In this document: one piece after another, positions 45,616-57,326 of the stretch
How positions within the stretch are numbered: position 1 is the stretch's first letter
Layout: the number at the start of each line of letters is the position of its first letter
NCBI GenBank assembly: GCA_017163975.1
Contig: JAFFSR010000309.1
Location: 3,886,001-3,950,000, forward strand
Reading direction: 5' to 3'
Length of the DNA: 64,000 nucleotides
DNA from: Anastatus disparis
Taxonomy: Eukaryota; Arthropoda; Insecta; Hymenoptera; Eupelmidae
Notes under the pieces: model-generated
What the model was told of the DNA's origin: nothing
The model's input: the letters and a program-made list of their open reading frames with translations, nothing else
Database searches by the model: none
Position numbers and translations under genes: made by a program

Positions 45616-46002
45616 TTAAGAGGAGGTCACGTATTTCTGTCCTTTTCTAATCAAATAATTAATTTTTAGCAAAAACTAATAACTTTAGCAAAAAATAAAG
45701 AGAAAGCCGCTTCTCGTATCAAAAAAGCAAAATTTTCTTTGATAAGAAAGAATTAATTTTATTGCTTGGTTTCTAAGAAAACCTTGAACAACAGAATTGT
45801 TCACCCTAACATGTATGTTTTAAGTTTTTCAAAGTTTTCTTGTAAACAAAGCGATAGAATCAATTTTTCCTCATCAATGAAAATATTCCTTTTTTTATAC
45901 AAAATGCGGCTTTCTCTTTATTTTTTGCTAAAATTATTAGTTTTTGTAAAAAAATTAATTCTTTAATTAGAAAAGGATAGATATACTCGACCTCCTCTTT
46001 AT
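45616..46002. mobile_element. TTAA MITE family A, copy 7
   Basis: A 387-bp copy with left end TTAAGAGGAGGTCACG and right end CGACCTCCTCTTTA, where the terminal TTAA has one change. Arms and centre match the other copies. Confidence 0.85.
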
Positions 46003-46180
46003 ATGTATTTTTGAGTATTTAGATTTTTTGCAAACTACTACTATTAGTAATTTGTTCAGATCTTTGAAACTAAGAGGGATGGAGGTTTGAAAATTGATAT
46101 GCAATTTTTTTTTGTGTTAAATTTATTTCATATTTCAGAATTATGTATTTGAGTTCACTTTGAGTTATTTTTTATTTTTT

Positions 46181-46600
46181 AAAATATGTATTCAAGCTCA
46201 TTTTGAGTTATTTTTTTTTTTTAATTGCTTAAAATACGTACACTTGATTTTTTTTAAAACTTTTATTAATAAAATATATATGCATTCACAAATTTGATCC
46301 ATGTTATACATCATTTATGTTTAAAATATTATTTTTTTTTATTTTAATACTTGACTACACATAAATTTGAGCTTCCTTTGATTTATTTTTAATTTCTTAA
46401 AATATGTATTCGAGCTCATTTTGAGTTACTTTTTTTTTAATTGGTTAAAATACGTAGACTTGATTTTGTTTAAAACTTTTATTAATAAAATATATATGCA
46501 TTCATAAATTTGATCTATTATACGTCATTTATGTTTAAAATATTATTTTTTTTTTAATTTTAGTACTTGACTACACATTAATTTATACTTTTAGAAGGTA
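46181..46600. repeat. ~220-bp tandem duplication
   Basis: AAAATATGTATTCAAGCTC at about 46180 and AAAATATGTATTCGAGCTC at about 46400 begin two similar units. Each contains ACTTGATTTT, TTATTAATAAAATATATATGC and ACTTGACTACACAT. It lies just upstream of the polymerase gene promoter. Confidence 0.8.
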
Positions 46601-46762
46601 AAATAAAAACTAACAAAAAAAATTTTGCTTCCTTTTATACACGAAAAATCAGCTCGCATTGTTTAGAATAAAGGAGGGAGTAAAATTCTGAAGCGTCTCC
46701 CCTTCTGCCTCATCCTCGAGTCTTGATCATTTCCCCTACAATTTTACTCGATTTTTCGCCTG

Positions 46763-46796
46763 TATAAGAAAGTGTTTTCGAGAGAGTAGCTCAGTT
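46763..46796 (+). promoter_or_regulatory. TATA + initiator core promoter of the polymerase element
   Basis: TATAA at 46763-46767 precedes TCAGTT at 46791-46796. The initiator adenine (46793) is exactly 30 bases after the first T of the TATA box, as in insect core promoters. The first ATG in good context is at 46840. Confidence 0.5.
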
Positions 46797-46839
46797 CACC
46801 GTGAATCATCATCTTCGAAGAGTTCCTTCCTCAAGCATC

Positions 46840-47058
46840 ATGGCCACCACAGAGTACTTCAAGTATATAACACGTTTGCTGTTCGAATCGTATCAGCATA
46901 CGATGGCTGGTCAAGCGGATGCTGATGATATACGCAAATGGCTTGATCTTGGTAACACGGAACTTGAGAACGTTAATTTGTTAGATTGCTCAACGAATTT
47001 AACTGTTGCGGATAAGCAGAAACTACAAGCTGCTGTAGCTCTAATTAAAAGCATTTAG
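46840..47058 (+). CDS. 72-residue N-terminal ORF of the polymerase element
   Basis: ATG 46840 sits in a favourable context (ATCATGG) and opens a 72-residue frame with TTEYFKYITRLLF, DADDIRKWLDLGN and a helical C-terminus. I do not recognise it. Because the frame stays partly open past the TAG at 47056, it may be the N-terminus of the long polymerase polyprotein cut by a stop, or a separate small gene sharing its promoter. Confidence 0.4.
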   Translation: MATTEYFKYITRLLFESYQHTMAGQADADDIRKWLDLGNTELENVNLLDCSTNLTVADKQKLQAAVALIKSI

Positions 47059-47926
47059 CAGTTATTAAGCGCTTATCGTGGTGCAATTGTTGGTTATGGT
47101 GTTGATACTGTATCTGCTACTTCTTCTTGGTGTTGCTGCTTCTGATAATAATCCAAAAGTAAGTTAAAACGATGTTGACAGTGCGTTCGAAAACCGAATT
47201 AAAACCGGTGTAATCACCAACCATAAGCATCTAGACATTCAACGGTTTTTGAAAGATGCTGAACGTGAGTTTATTGCGCAAGTGAAGCGGTCTCTTAAAG
47301 AACACCCTGCTTTGAAAGTTAATGCAACGTTAGCAGCTGAGTATGTGATTATTAAGGATGATGTTGAAACTTATGACATAAAGTATTTCAACACAAAGAC
47401 TATTCATTTTTACTTTACAACTAACCTGGACGAGTGGTATGTATTGAACGTTGAACAGCCTATCAAAACTGATATGGAGGAATTTGCTGAACGAAAATCA
47501 GGATGGTCTCAACGAGCAATTCTGAATTTAGTAGTTAATATCAATTAATATAATCCCATGAGAGGAAGTAATTCTTTCGTTAAACTACCCGAGTTTGTAA
47601 CAAAGAAAAAAGCTTGTGTTAACGTTGTGAATCAGGATGATCAGTGTTTGAAGTGGGCTATTCTATCTGCCTTACATCCTGTGGAGCGTAACCCTACCAA
47701 AAAAAGTCAGGTGAGAAATCACCTGATTTCTCAGATGATTTATCATGCCAAAATCTCATGTGATGATTTTTTATGTTTCCACACGTTTCAAACCATACTT
47801 AGTCGATTGAGAACTATTTTTTAAAATTTTTTAAAGAATTTGGTTTTAGAAAAAATGTTGATTAATTTTACAAAAAATTAAGTTCAAATTTTCAAAAATT
47901 TTCAAAAATAGTTCTCAATTGACTAA

Positions 47927-48992
47927 CTAGGAGAGTGCCACATCTTCGAATCACGGATTTCGTTCAAACTTGGGGATAAGTTTTCAGATGACAAAATATG
48001 AAAAAATCTAAAGTTATAAGTACAAACGCTAAACTTTTTCCTAGATACAGGCAATTAAGAGCATGACGAAGCTGTTCGCCTTCTAATAATATTTCCAATC
48101 TTAACTTATGAATAAACGATGCGTTTAATCGAGTTTCTTTGCTACAAAGAAAAAATTTGTAAGATTAAACTCTAGTGCGGACAACTCAAGAAATCCACCA
48201 AAATATTATACATACAAAGTTATAATAAAAACTTTCAATATGTCGTATTTTAAGGTTAGGTTTGTCGAGTTTGATATCTAATTTCCAATCCAAGCTCATA
48301 AAAAAATAACAAGTCCAAATGATTTTTTATTTTAACAAATATTATTGTATAAATATAGCTTTAGTGCGGACAAGTCATTATATTTGTTTAATTTAAGAAT
48401 TTAAAAAGATATTGATAAAATAAAAAAAGCAAAACTCGATTGCTGCAGCTCCGACATGCCGTTAAAGAAAATCACTAAAAAAGTTACTAGATTTTTAAAC
48501 ACTTATTGTTCTCAAGCATCGATAGCTAGAAGCTTAAAACTCTTTTTAAATCAAAGCTTGGATCAGATCCTTTCAAAAAAGTAGTTATAGCATATTAAAA
48601 TATTATTTTTTCCTAAAGTTATAGCATAATAAAAATTGCACTTAATTTCAGCTTTTATTATTAATTAATGTTTTAAAAAGAAAATTTAGGCATAATCTTT
48701 ATTACGCTATAACTTTAGGAAAAAATAATATTTTGATATGCTGTAACTACTTTTTCGAAAGGATTTGAGCCCAGCTTTAATTTGAGTTATAAGCTTCTAG
48801 CTATTCATACTTAAGAGCTATAAGTGTTTGAAAATCTAGTAACCTTTTTAGTGATTTTCTTCAATTACCTGTATCTCGGGAAATATTGAGCGTTTGTGAC
48901 TATGACTTGAGCTTTTTCTATATTTTGTCATCTGAAAACTTATCCCTAAGTTTGAGAAAAATCCGTGATCCGGAGATGTGACACTCTCCTAG
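47927..48992. mobile_element. Foldback element, CTAGGAGAGTG ends, copy 2 (nested)
   Basis: The ends are CTAGGAGAGTG and its complement with TAA on both sides (47924-47926, 48993-48995). The empty site in the sister MITE (near 63540) reads ACTAAGTATG, confirming the insertion point. Long arms (ACGGATTT, CATCTGAAAACTTATC, TACAGGCAATT) fold back and are split in the left arm by a TTAA element. Confidence 0.85.
48055..48465. mobile_element. TTAA MITE family B, copy 3 (innermost)
   Basis: A 411-bp element with ends TTAAGAGCATGACGAAGC and GCTCCGACATGCCGTTAA. It lies in the left arm of the foldback; the uninterrupted right arm (CTTCAATTACCTG) shows the empty site, matching removal of the element with one TTAA. 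Very similar to 9192-9602 in reverse orientation. Confidence 0.9.
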
Positions 48993-51900
48993 TAAGTATG
49001 GTTTGAAACGTGTAAAAACAAAAAAAATGACATGAGATTTTGGCATGACAAATCACCTGAGAAATCAGGTGATTTCTCACCTGATTTTTTTAACAGGGTA
49101 ATTCTAATAGGGTTTCATCGTATGAGCGGTATAAAGATGAGTTATAATTTAAAGGAATAGATTTTCCAGTGGACCCAAAAGATGTTGGAAAGTTTGAGAA
49201 GCAGAATGATATTTCTGTGAATGTAAATTTTTTGAAAAAGACAGGGAATAAGTATGTTGTTTTACTGTGACATGTTACAACGCGTAAGATTAATAAGCAC
49301 GTGAATTTTCTTTTAGTTGAGAAGTTCTACATCGATGAAGACAAAGAAGAACAACTTAACGATTCGTTTAACACCATAGATTATAAGCATCACTATGTTT
49401 GGATAAAAAATCTTTCTAGATTGGCGGGAAGACAATTGAGTGCAAGAAGTCACAAAACTCACATTTGTGATTAATGTGTGCATTATTTTTCAACAGCTGA
49501 AAAATTAGCAGCACACGTAACTGATTGTGTGAATTTAAACAAATGTAAGGTTACTCTGACAAAAGGGACAGTGTATTACAATTTAAAAACTTTACGAATA
49601 ATATTCCTGTGCCGTTTGTGGTTTATGCGGATTTTGAGTGCATGCTTCGACCTTTGGAAAACGAAAAACGTGCCTAGTAATTACACGAGGCTTACAGTGT
49701 TGGATATTTCGTAAAGTGTAACTATGATGACACTTTACCGGAATACAAAAGCTACAAACAAAGTTAACAACTAGATGAAACACCAGAAAAGTGTTTCGTG
49801 AAAAATCTTCATGTATTAGTTGTAAAGTTACAAGATATATATAAAAACCCGCAGCCAATGAGAAATTTGTCAATAATAGAAAGAATTAGATTCGACAGTG
49901 CTCGCTTATATCATATTTGCCAGAAACCTTTCAATCCTGGAAAAAAGAAAGTTAGAGATCACTGTCATCTCACTAGTGCGTACCGAGGACCTGCGCATAA
50001 CGAATGCAACATCAAATATCAAGATTCACGCACGATACCAGTGATCTTTCATAACCTAAGTGGTTATGATGCACATCTTTTTATAAAAGAGATCGCTACT
50101 TGTTTTCCAGGACGAGTATTGCTTCGTTCACAAACAAAGGAAAGATATATATCTTTCACAAAGTTTGTTGAAGGAACTGATATCAACTTACGCTTCATTG
50201 ACTCGTTTCGGTTCATGGCTTCATCGTTGGACAAGTTATCGTCATACTTGGAGAAACACGACATCGCAGATCGAGTTTTCGAGCAAACCGATGGATTTAC
50301 TACCGATCAAATCATGCTTTTAAAGAGAAAAGGTGTCTTTCCATATGACTACGTTAGCTCTTTGGACAAGTTGGAAGAAATTGAACTTCCATCAAAGAAG
50401 AGTTTTTACAGCAGCTTGTACAAGGCTCGCATCAGTGATAAAGATTATGAACATGCAAAACAAGTTTGGAAGACATTCAATATTCAAACACTCGGGCAGT
50501 ACTCTGATTCGTATCTCAAGACGGATGTTTTGCTTCTAGCTGAAGTCTTTGAGAACTTTAGAAAAAATTGTCTCGAGACATATGACTTGGATCCTGCCCA
50601 TTATTACACTACTCCTGGATTGACATGGGATGCTATATTAAAGTATACTCAGGTAAAATTAGAATTTCTGACAGATATCGGCATGTTTATCGAACAAGGT
50701 ATACGAGGTGGGATCAGTCAGTGTTGCAATCGCTATGGCAAAGCGAATAATCCATACGTGGGATAAGACTATAATCCCAGCAAGGTTAAAAAATATTTGA
50801 TGTATTACGACGTCAATAACTTGTACGGTTGGGCCATGACTGAACCCTTACCACGTGGTGGCTTCAGAAGAGGGATAACCTAGACAGATATAACTTTTTC
50901 GATGTTCCTGATGACTATCCATTTGGTTATATACTGAAAGCAGACTTGGAATATCCTCAATCTCTTCACGATAAATACAAGGATATGTTGTGCCAAGCAC
51001 AGAACACCTCCAGATTCCAAGCAGGCAAAATTGATGACAACTCTGCACGATAAGTAGCGTTACGTACTTCATTATCGAGCACTGAAGCAGGCATTACTTC
51101 ATGGATTACGTCTAAAAAAATCCATCGAGCTCTTCAATTTGATCAAAGTCGATGGTTCAAGAAATACATCGACTTGAACAGAAAGAAGAGAAAAAATGCA
51201 AAAAATGAGTTTGAGAAGATGCTTTTTAAACTTTTCAACAACGCTGTTTACGGAAAAACCATGGAGAACGAGCGAAAACACGTTGACATTAGGCTCGTTA
51301 GTAAATAGAAAGGATGCTACGGTGCAGAGGCGCTTATTGCCCGACCCAATTTCAGCAGTTGCGCCATCTTCGATGAAAATCTGTGCTCTTACGAACACAG
51401 ATTTGCACCAGGGAACCCATCTACATCGGGCTCTCTGTACAGGATTTGTCCGAAACTCTTGTATATCGCTTCCATTATGATCACATGTAGGACAACGTAG
51501 CAAACAATGGAGCGAATTGTAAGCTATTGTACACCGATACTGATAGCTTGGTGTACGAAATGACTAACATCGATATGCACAAGATAATGAAACGGGACAT
51601 TCATGTGTTCGACAACTCAGACTACCCACAGTCTAACCAATTCAACATTCCTCCGGCCAAAAAGAAAATTGTTGGTTTGATGAAGGATGAATGCAATGGA
51701 AACATCATGCTGGAATTCGTTGGACTGAGGAGCAAAATATACAGCGTCAGAGTCGAAAATCAGAAGATGATAAAGAAAGCCAAGGGAGTGAAGAGTTCCG
51801 TAGTTAAAGCGATCATCTGTTTCGACGACTACATCGATTGTTTGAAAACGGAAGAGATCAAGATTCGTCAACAGCGAAACAAAAGATCTCGCAATCACCA

Positions 51901-52045
51901 ACTGTACACTCAGAAGGCAACGAAGATTACTCTCAGTGCCTACGACGACAAACGATATCTGCAGTCAAAAACTACGGACACTCTTCAACAAGCGAAGAAG
52001 CGGGCAGTAAAAGATCCAGACTTTGATTTTACCAGCGAATCTTAA

Positions 52046-53119
52046 ATTAAGGTTAGTATTTTTGCCTTTGATGATAATTTAGTCTTAGCCAATTGTTTCA
52101 GTCTTTTGATAGAACTTACGAAAAAAAATTTGAAAGTGATTTAATAGTATTTAAATGAAGTGTTCATGAAGTATCAATATAGTATTTAGTTTCAATATAG
52201 TTTTAATATAGTACTAGCAAAAAATACCTCGCTCCTAACGTCGCTCGGTTGAATTTTCATATATGATATTATTATGTATAAATTAGCCAATTTTAAAATA
52301 AAAAAGAATTGTCGCAACTTATAAATTTTGATATTGTAGTTTTGTACTAAATTAAATTTTTATATTTTTATAAAAAAGTATAATTAAAGTTACAATACGC
52401 ATAAAAATTGTTTAAATACAAATTATATCATGATGAATTAAGAATTTGTTCTACTAAATTACATTAGAATCAATAAAAAAATATAATAGAAATTCATTCT
52501 TTTTAATCACGTGTTTTAATCACGAACCATGAAATAATCGAAAACAGTATTTGACGTTTACTAAAACTAACAACTGCACGGAGAAAGGAAAGTATTGTTA
52601 AAATAGGTTCTAAATCAAGTATATCTAATTTATGTACTAAGGTACTTAAAAAAAGAGTGGCGATATAATTTCAATTAGTACTATAGCTTGAATTTTAGAG
52701 ACCAATGTTGGTACTATTATATTATGAAGTAAGAGCATAAATTTGCGATGCTTAGTGTCTTTTTTTGGTGCTAAGACTGATATTTCACCTACTCGATTCA
52801 AGGGCAATATTTCGCAGAAAATGTAATTATTAATCTCTTTTCGGGCGGCTTTTCCTGTTACGAAAATTAAAAATTATTAAATATAGAATTATTTACATAA
52901 TATATAACACTTTAAAATTACTAATAATTAATATTTTAATTCGTGATATTTAAGGAATAACACGATACATGTTTATCTTCGATATTCCGTTTTAAAATAG
53001 TTACTTTTGAGTTTTAAATTAATTATTAGTAATTTATAATTGATATATATATATATTATATGATTCACATTATATTTATCAACTGTTGAAAATTGTTACA
53101 CAATTTAATGGGTTTTACG
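52046..53119. other. AT-rich DNA with one copy of a GCTCCTAACGTCGCTCGG motif
   Basis: No ORF. At about 52228-52258 the phrase TCGCTCCTAACGTCGCTCGG, followed by TTGAATTTTC, stands out as GC-rich. The same phrase occurs at 53629. Beyond this nothing is recognised. Confidence 0.45.
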
Positions 53120-53603
53120 TTAACCCTTTGAAGCACACATTTTTCTATTAGGAGTTATTCGCTGATGATTGGTATACAAGGGTTTTTGGGGTAGCTAATT
53201 ACGAATCTGATATCAGATTTATTAAATTCTGTATCCAATATGGTGCATTTAAGATGGCGGGCAATCATTTTTCTCTGCGATTTTGAATTTAAAATCTGAC
53301 ACCGGATTCGTATTCAGCGACCCTAAAAACCCTCGTGTACGAATTTCCAGAAGCATAAGACCAAAAACGTGGTCAAAAATGAATTTTTTCCCAAAAAAAA
53401 ACGTTTTTTTGCATATGATTGTTTATAAACAAAAATCCGTTGTTGTCCAAGGTATATGCAATTTTTCTACATATTCCTTAACATCTTAGTGGTGAACGAA
53501 AAGCAAAAAACCCATTTTGAATCCGTTGTGAAGAGAATAAAAAATTAAATAGTGAAAGAATTTAGGTGGTAAGTATACTTACCACTAAGCTTCGAGGGGT
53601 TAA
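53120..53603. mobile_element. TTAA MITE family G, piggyBac-like ends
   Basis: The ends are TTAACCCTTTGAAGC and GCTTCGAGGGGTTAA, bounded by TTAA; TTAACCCTTT resembles ends of known piggyBac-like elements. An internal inverted pair runs GGGTTTTTGGGGTAGCTAAT / CAGCGACCCTAAAAACCC. A 68-codon open frame (53283-53489) has no known domain and overlaps the repeats, so it is not called. Confidence 0.8.
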
Positions 53604-55636
53604 TGGGTATTAATTATATTAAAGTTTTTCGCTCCTAACGTCGCTCGGTTGAATTTTCTTTTATTATATTATTATGTATAAATGAATAATTTGAAGTAAA
53701 TAAGACCTAATTAATTTAAGTTAATTTTGAGTCCTAAATAAAATTGAAAATAATTTGATGAAACATAATTTAAAAATATATGTAAACATGTGCTTAAAGT
53801 AAAAAAGCGTATAATTTATTCCATCAAGTGACTATTTCTCACTCTAATTCCATAAGAAAAACAAAGATTTTACGTTAAGCATGCTTAAAAAAATGTTGTG
53901 TTTATTTCTAATAAAAATATCTTCACAAATGTATTTTATATACATGAAATACGAAATTTAAATAAAAAAAACCATAAGATTAAAATACACATTTTTCGTA
54001 AATTTCAAATTTGAATATTTCAGAATAATAAAATAATTATTTGCAATTACTTAATAATCCTTTTGACATCTAATATAAAATTTCAATGAGATACAAATAT
54101 TACAAAGTGTATGTATCACAAGTAAGGTTTGCATATCATAAATATTATAATTTTTAGAAAATTCTTGATATTATTAGATTATTAATTTAAAAAATTAAAT
54201 ATTTTTTTATTGATGACAAGTAACTTTTCAAATATAGTTAAAATAATACTGTGAATGTCAATCAAATAACATTTTCATCAAAATAAATTTCAACGCTAAA
54301 ATTATTAAAATAAACATTTTTATTTAACTACAATTTATTGTAATAATTATTTTTTTAATATATATATATTCAAAAAATAATAATTTTATTTGATGAACAG
54401 TTATATAAATATTATATATTTATAATTGTATAACTAAATTTATTAAATTAAAATTTTATTCAGTTATCATTCAGAGAATAAAGTATTTAAATTAGTTTTC
54501 ATGAAAATATATTATTTAAAAAGTTACTTGTTAACAATTTTTTATTAATAACATACATTTAACCTTAATTACATTTTCACTTGTACACGTGTTTGTATTT
54601 AAATGAATTGTGATTTATATAAAAATTGTTAACAAATAAATATATCAAAATTCATTCCATTTAAGCAATAATATTTTTAATAAGAGAAACATATTAATTT
54701 TTAAAATACATCAAATTACCTCATTTGAAAAATTATCATTACATGATATAAAAATATTTTTTTTTAAATTGTTTGAACATAAATTTTATGAAATACAGTT
54801 AAAACAAATTATTTATTTGATATTAAATTTTTTTCAATAGTCAATTATAAAGATAGGAAAATATATGAAATATGAATAAATTTTCCTGATTATGTCTATA
54901 ATTATGAATTTATGTTTATGAACTGTCTAGATAGAAGTAAAATTTCCCCTAAAATATTTCAAAAGAAAATTTACTAATTTTTTAAAAATGCGGAAAAAAA
55001 TAATATTCTGTAATATTACTCTAAAATTTGTAGTGTATATGATCATTGAAAGTAAAATTATTTCATTATGTTGAATTTGTTGTCAAACTTTGATTATATT
55101 TCACTATAAGAAGATATAAAAATTAACTGTCATATTTAACTGTCTTACCATTCGATTGCTAAATTTCCATAAAAGGAATGTATTAACTTGTAGTATGTAC
55201 CATGATGATTATATATTTAAATTTTAAAATTATTCTAATCATTAGTTTTCAAGATATTTAGATTTCTGATTCCAAATAGAAAAATATTAGAAAATAATAT
55301 TGGAACCCAAACTCCTCAATAACTAATGAATAGATTTATTTAAAAATTCAACTGAATAATCTTCGTGTTCCATACTATATGTTAATACATCTCTTTATTC
55401 AAAATTTTGAAATACAATGGAAATATAGTCAATATTAATCGGAGCAAGTGTAGTGTCCATTTTACATCTCCTTGAATAATTTATACTTATAAAATTTACA
55501 TAATATTTTATAAAAATTATTAAAATGATAATCACATATTTAATATTATTTTAAACTATGAATTAAAAGTTTAAAAAATTATTATTAAGTGATAACTTAT
55601 AAATAGTTGTATTATTGTATTAAATACATTTCCAAC
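53604..55636. other. 2-kb AT-rich DNA, no gene seen
   Basis: The second TCGCTCCTAACGTCGCTCGG copy is at 53629. The remainder is very AT-rich with no ORF of interest and no paired ends that I could find. Confidence 0.45.
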
Positions 55637-56168
55637 TTAAGGTAGTTCTATTGGTTTTTCACTTTTCTATAGAATTTTTTGAAATTGAAATATGTTGTAA
55701 ATTAAGATTTACGCTTTACAATGGTATTTTGATTTGGGTGGATATCCACATTTATCTTTTAGATATTTTAGTTTAAACTTTGCTGAATTTAACATGAGAG
55801 TATATGGGCGAAGCGCTTGAAACGTAACATTTTATAAGATTGTGTAAAAAGTTTTCTATACATTTAAAAAAAAAAAAAATATATTATACTTCAGATCTCA
55901 AGGATTAAAATGGTACCTTGTTGATTACAGCAATCGACCCTCAATTTCGAAATAAAAGGAAAATAATGTCCTTACTCTATATTAATTTACACGTAAACAT
56001 GGTGTCTTACGATTCCTATTGTGTATACTTACAGAATCTGCGCACAAACGTGTTTTTGATTTATTGTGCAAACACAGAACTCAACTAATTTCTCTTTCGT
56101 ATAGTGTGAATTTGTAAGAAACATATTATTTCACAATGAGAATCACTGGACCAATAGAACTACCTTAA
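55637..56168. mobile_element. TTAA MITE family H, 532 bp
   Basis: The ends are TTAAGGTAGTTCTATTGG and CCAATAGAACTACCTTAA, bounded by TTAA. Terminal repeats are about 18-25 bp; the interior is mostly not palindromic and has no ORF. Confidence 0.8.
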
Positions 56169-56307
56169 ATGATTGACTTCATGTTAAAACTAAATTTAAT
56201 TAGCATTCAATTTCACAAGTTATTTAAAGGATTTACCATTATTCAAAGTTATTAAAAAGTTATTTATAAAAAGTATTCCCATATCAAAATTTCAAAATTC
56301 TATTAAT

Positions 56308-56705
56308 TTAAGAGGACGCTGTATCTCTCTATCCTTTTCTAATTAAAAAATGTAAATTTTTAGGAAAACTAGTTATTATTGATAGAAATTAAGGGTTGTC
56401 CGCTACTTGTTTAGTAAAAATTAATATTTTCTCTGATGAGGACCAACTAATTTTGTTGCTTTTTTTTCAAGTAAAGTTTGACATACTTAAATAACGTATT
56501 CTCTAGCCTTACTTAGGATTTTGTAAGTATGTCAAACTTTACTTGAAAAAAAAGCAACAAAATTAATTGGTCCTCATCAGAGAAAATATTACTTTTTACT
56601 AAACAAGTAGCGGACAACCTTTAATTTCTATCAATAATCACTAGATTTTCAAAAAACTTACATTTTTCAATTAGAAAAGGATAGAGAGATACAGCGTCCC
56701 CTTAA
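56308..56705. mobile_element. TTAA MITE family C, copy 2
   Basis: A 398-bp almost perfect palindrome bounded by TTAA with ends TTAAGAGGACGCTGTATC / TACAGCGTCCCCTTAA. Arms contain CTATCCTTTTCTAATT and ACAAGTAGCGGACAACC. The inner part (AAGTTTGACATACTTA) is nearly identical on both sides, indicating a young copy. Confidence 0.9.
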
Positions 56706-56766
56706 TTTTTTATTCTTTACATTGAAGAATTAATTTGGATGTTGAAATTTTTTTGTGATATGCAAC

Positions 56767-56830
<64 letters not shown>
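56767..56830. repeat. (TA)n microsatellite
   Basis: About 60 bases of alternating A and T. A second run is at 57125-57186. Confidence 0.9.
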
Positions 56831-56833
<3 letters not shown>

Positions 56834-57124
56834 ATCATTAAAAAAAGTTTGTTGTAAAAAAAACTAAAATGAAAATTAATTTTGAGTTATTTCTAATAAT
56901 TGTATTCTTTAATTTATTTACAGTTATTTACGGATATTTGCAGTATCTACATTTGAAAAATGTATAAATGATAATAAACAATCATAATTTATCTCTAGCC
57001 TAACGCTTTCTTATTGTTATTTACCGTTTTCAATATTTTCTTGTAATCATTTGTTTATTTACAGTATTATTCTACTTTTAAAAAATAATTTTCAGACAAA
57101 GTGATAAAATATTTTCCCATAAGA

Positions 57125-57139
57125 TAATATATATATATA

Positions 57140-57186
<47 letters not shown>
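57125..57186. repeat. (TA)n microsatellite, host of two MITEs
   Basis: Nearly pure TA with one ACTATA interruption. It continues beyond 58323 in a short ATATAT run, so the MITEs at 57188 and 57327 inserted into one TA tract. Confidence 0.85.
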
Positions 57187-57187
<1 letters not shown>

Positions 57188-57191
<4 letters not shown>

Positions 57192-57318
57192 TCGACGGAC
57201 ATTGATTCGTGTGGAACATTTTAAAATTGTACAATGCTATTGGATAATACTGTTGTATCAGTTATTCTCATTGGAGGATTTTAAAAACATTCCACACGGA
57301 TTAATGTTCATCGAGTGT
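57188..57318. mobile_element. 131-bp MITE in TA repeat
   Basis: The terminal repeats are about 38 bp, beginning ACACTCGACGGACATTG and ending CATCGAGTGT, with inner GTGTGGAA / TTCCACAC. Flanks are TATA on both sides, so the target duplication (TA) cannot be told from the repeat. Confidence 0.75.
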
Positions 57319-57326
57319 ATATATAT

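Larger units (their letters stand above)
47692..49098. mobile_element. Palindromic CCCTAC-ended MITE, copy 1 (in polymerase gene)
   Basis: The ends are CCCTACCAAAAAAAGTCAGG and its near complement, flanked by TAA (47689-47691, 49099-49101). Next to each end is a self-complementary GGTGAGAAATCACC, then GCCAAAATCTCATG and AACCATACTTA. Excising it with one TAA puts the two sides of the polymerase gene in one frame. It is the same family as 62892-63652. A second element is inserted at 47927. Confidence 0.85.
47150..52045 (+). pseudogene. Protein-primed-type B-family DNA polymerase (Polinton/adinto-like), decayed
   Basis: Recognisable pieces on the + strand: an N-terminal region (about 47180-47548); KKACVNVVN and DDQCLKWAILSALHP (47558-47690); a decayed stretch (49102-49800) with several stops, including a zinc-finger-like piece and FVVYADFE-like sequence. 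Next come an endonuclease-VII-like Cys/His segment, RDHCHLTSAYRG (about 49910-50020), and the exonuclease/palm region with YDAHLFI and DSFRFMASSLDKL (50030-50766). A polymerase motif A-like NNLYGWAM (about 50815), a motif B-like [11 protein letters not shown] (about 51238) and the catalytic YTDTDS motif C (51532-51551) follow. The ORF 51527-52045 is the C-terminal part. Stops and shifts near 50765, 51052, 51305 and 51500 disable it. Such enzymes copy the genomes of Polintons, adintoviruses and related elements. No capsid or integrase gene was seen here. A three-deep nest of DNA elements interrupts it at 47692-49098. Confidence 0.75.

Noticed and set aside
45766..45966. 66-codon ORF
   Set aside because: Lies wholly in a family-A MITE and is not conserved as a frame in other copies.
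53283..53489. 68-codon ORF in TTAA element G
   Set aside because: It spans the inverted repeats of a MITE and shows no recognisable protein features.
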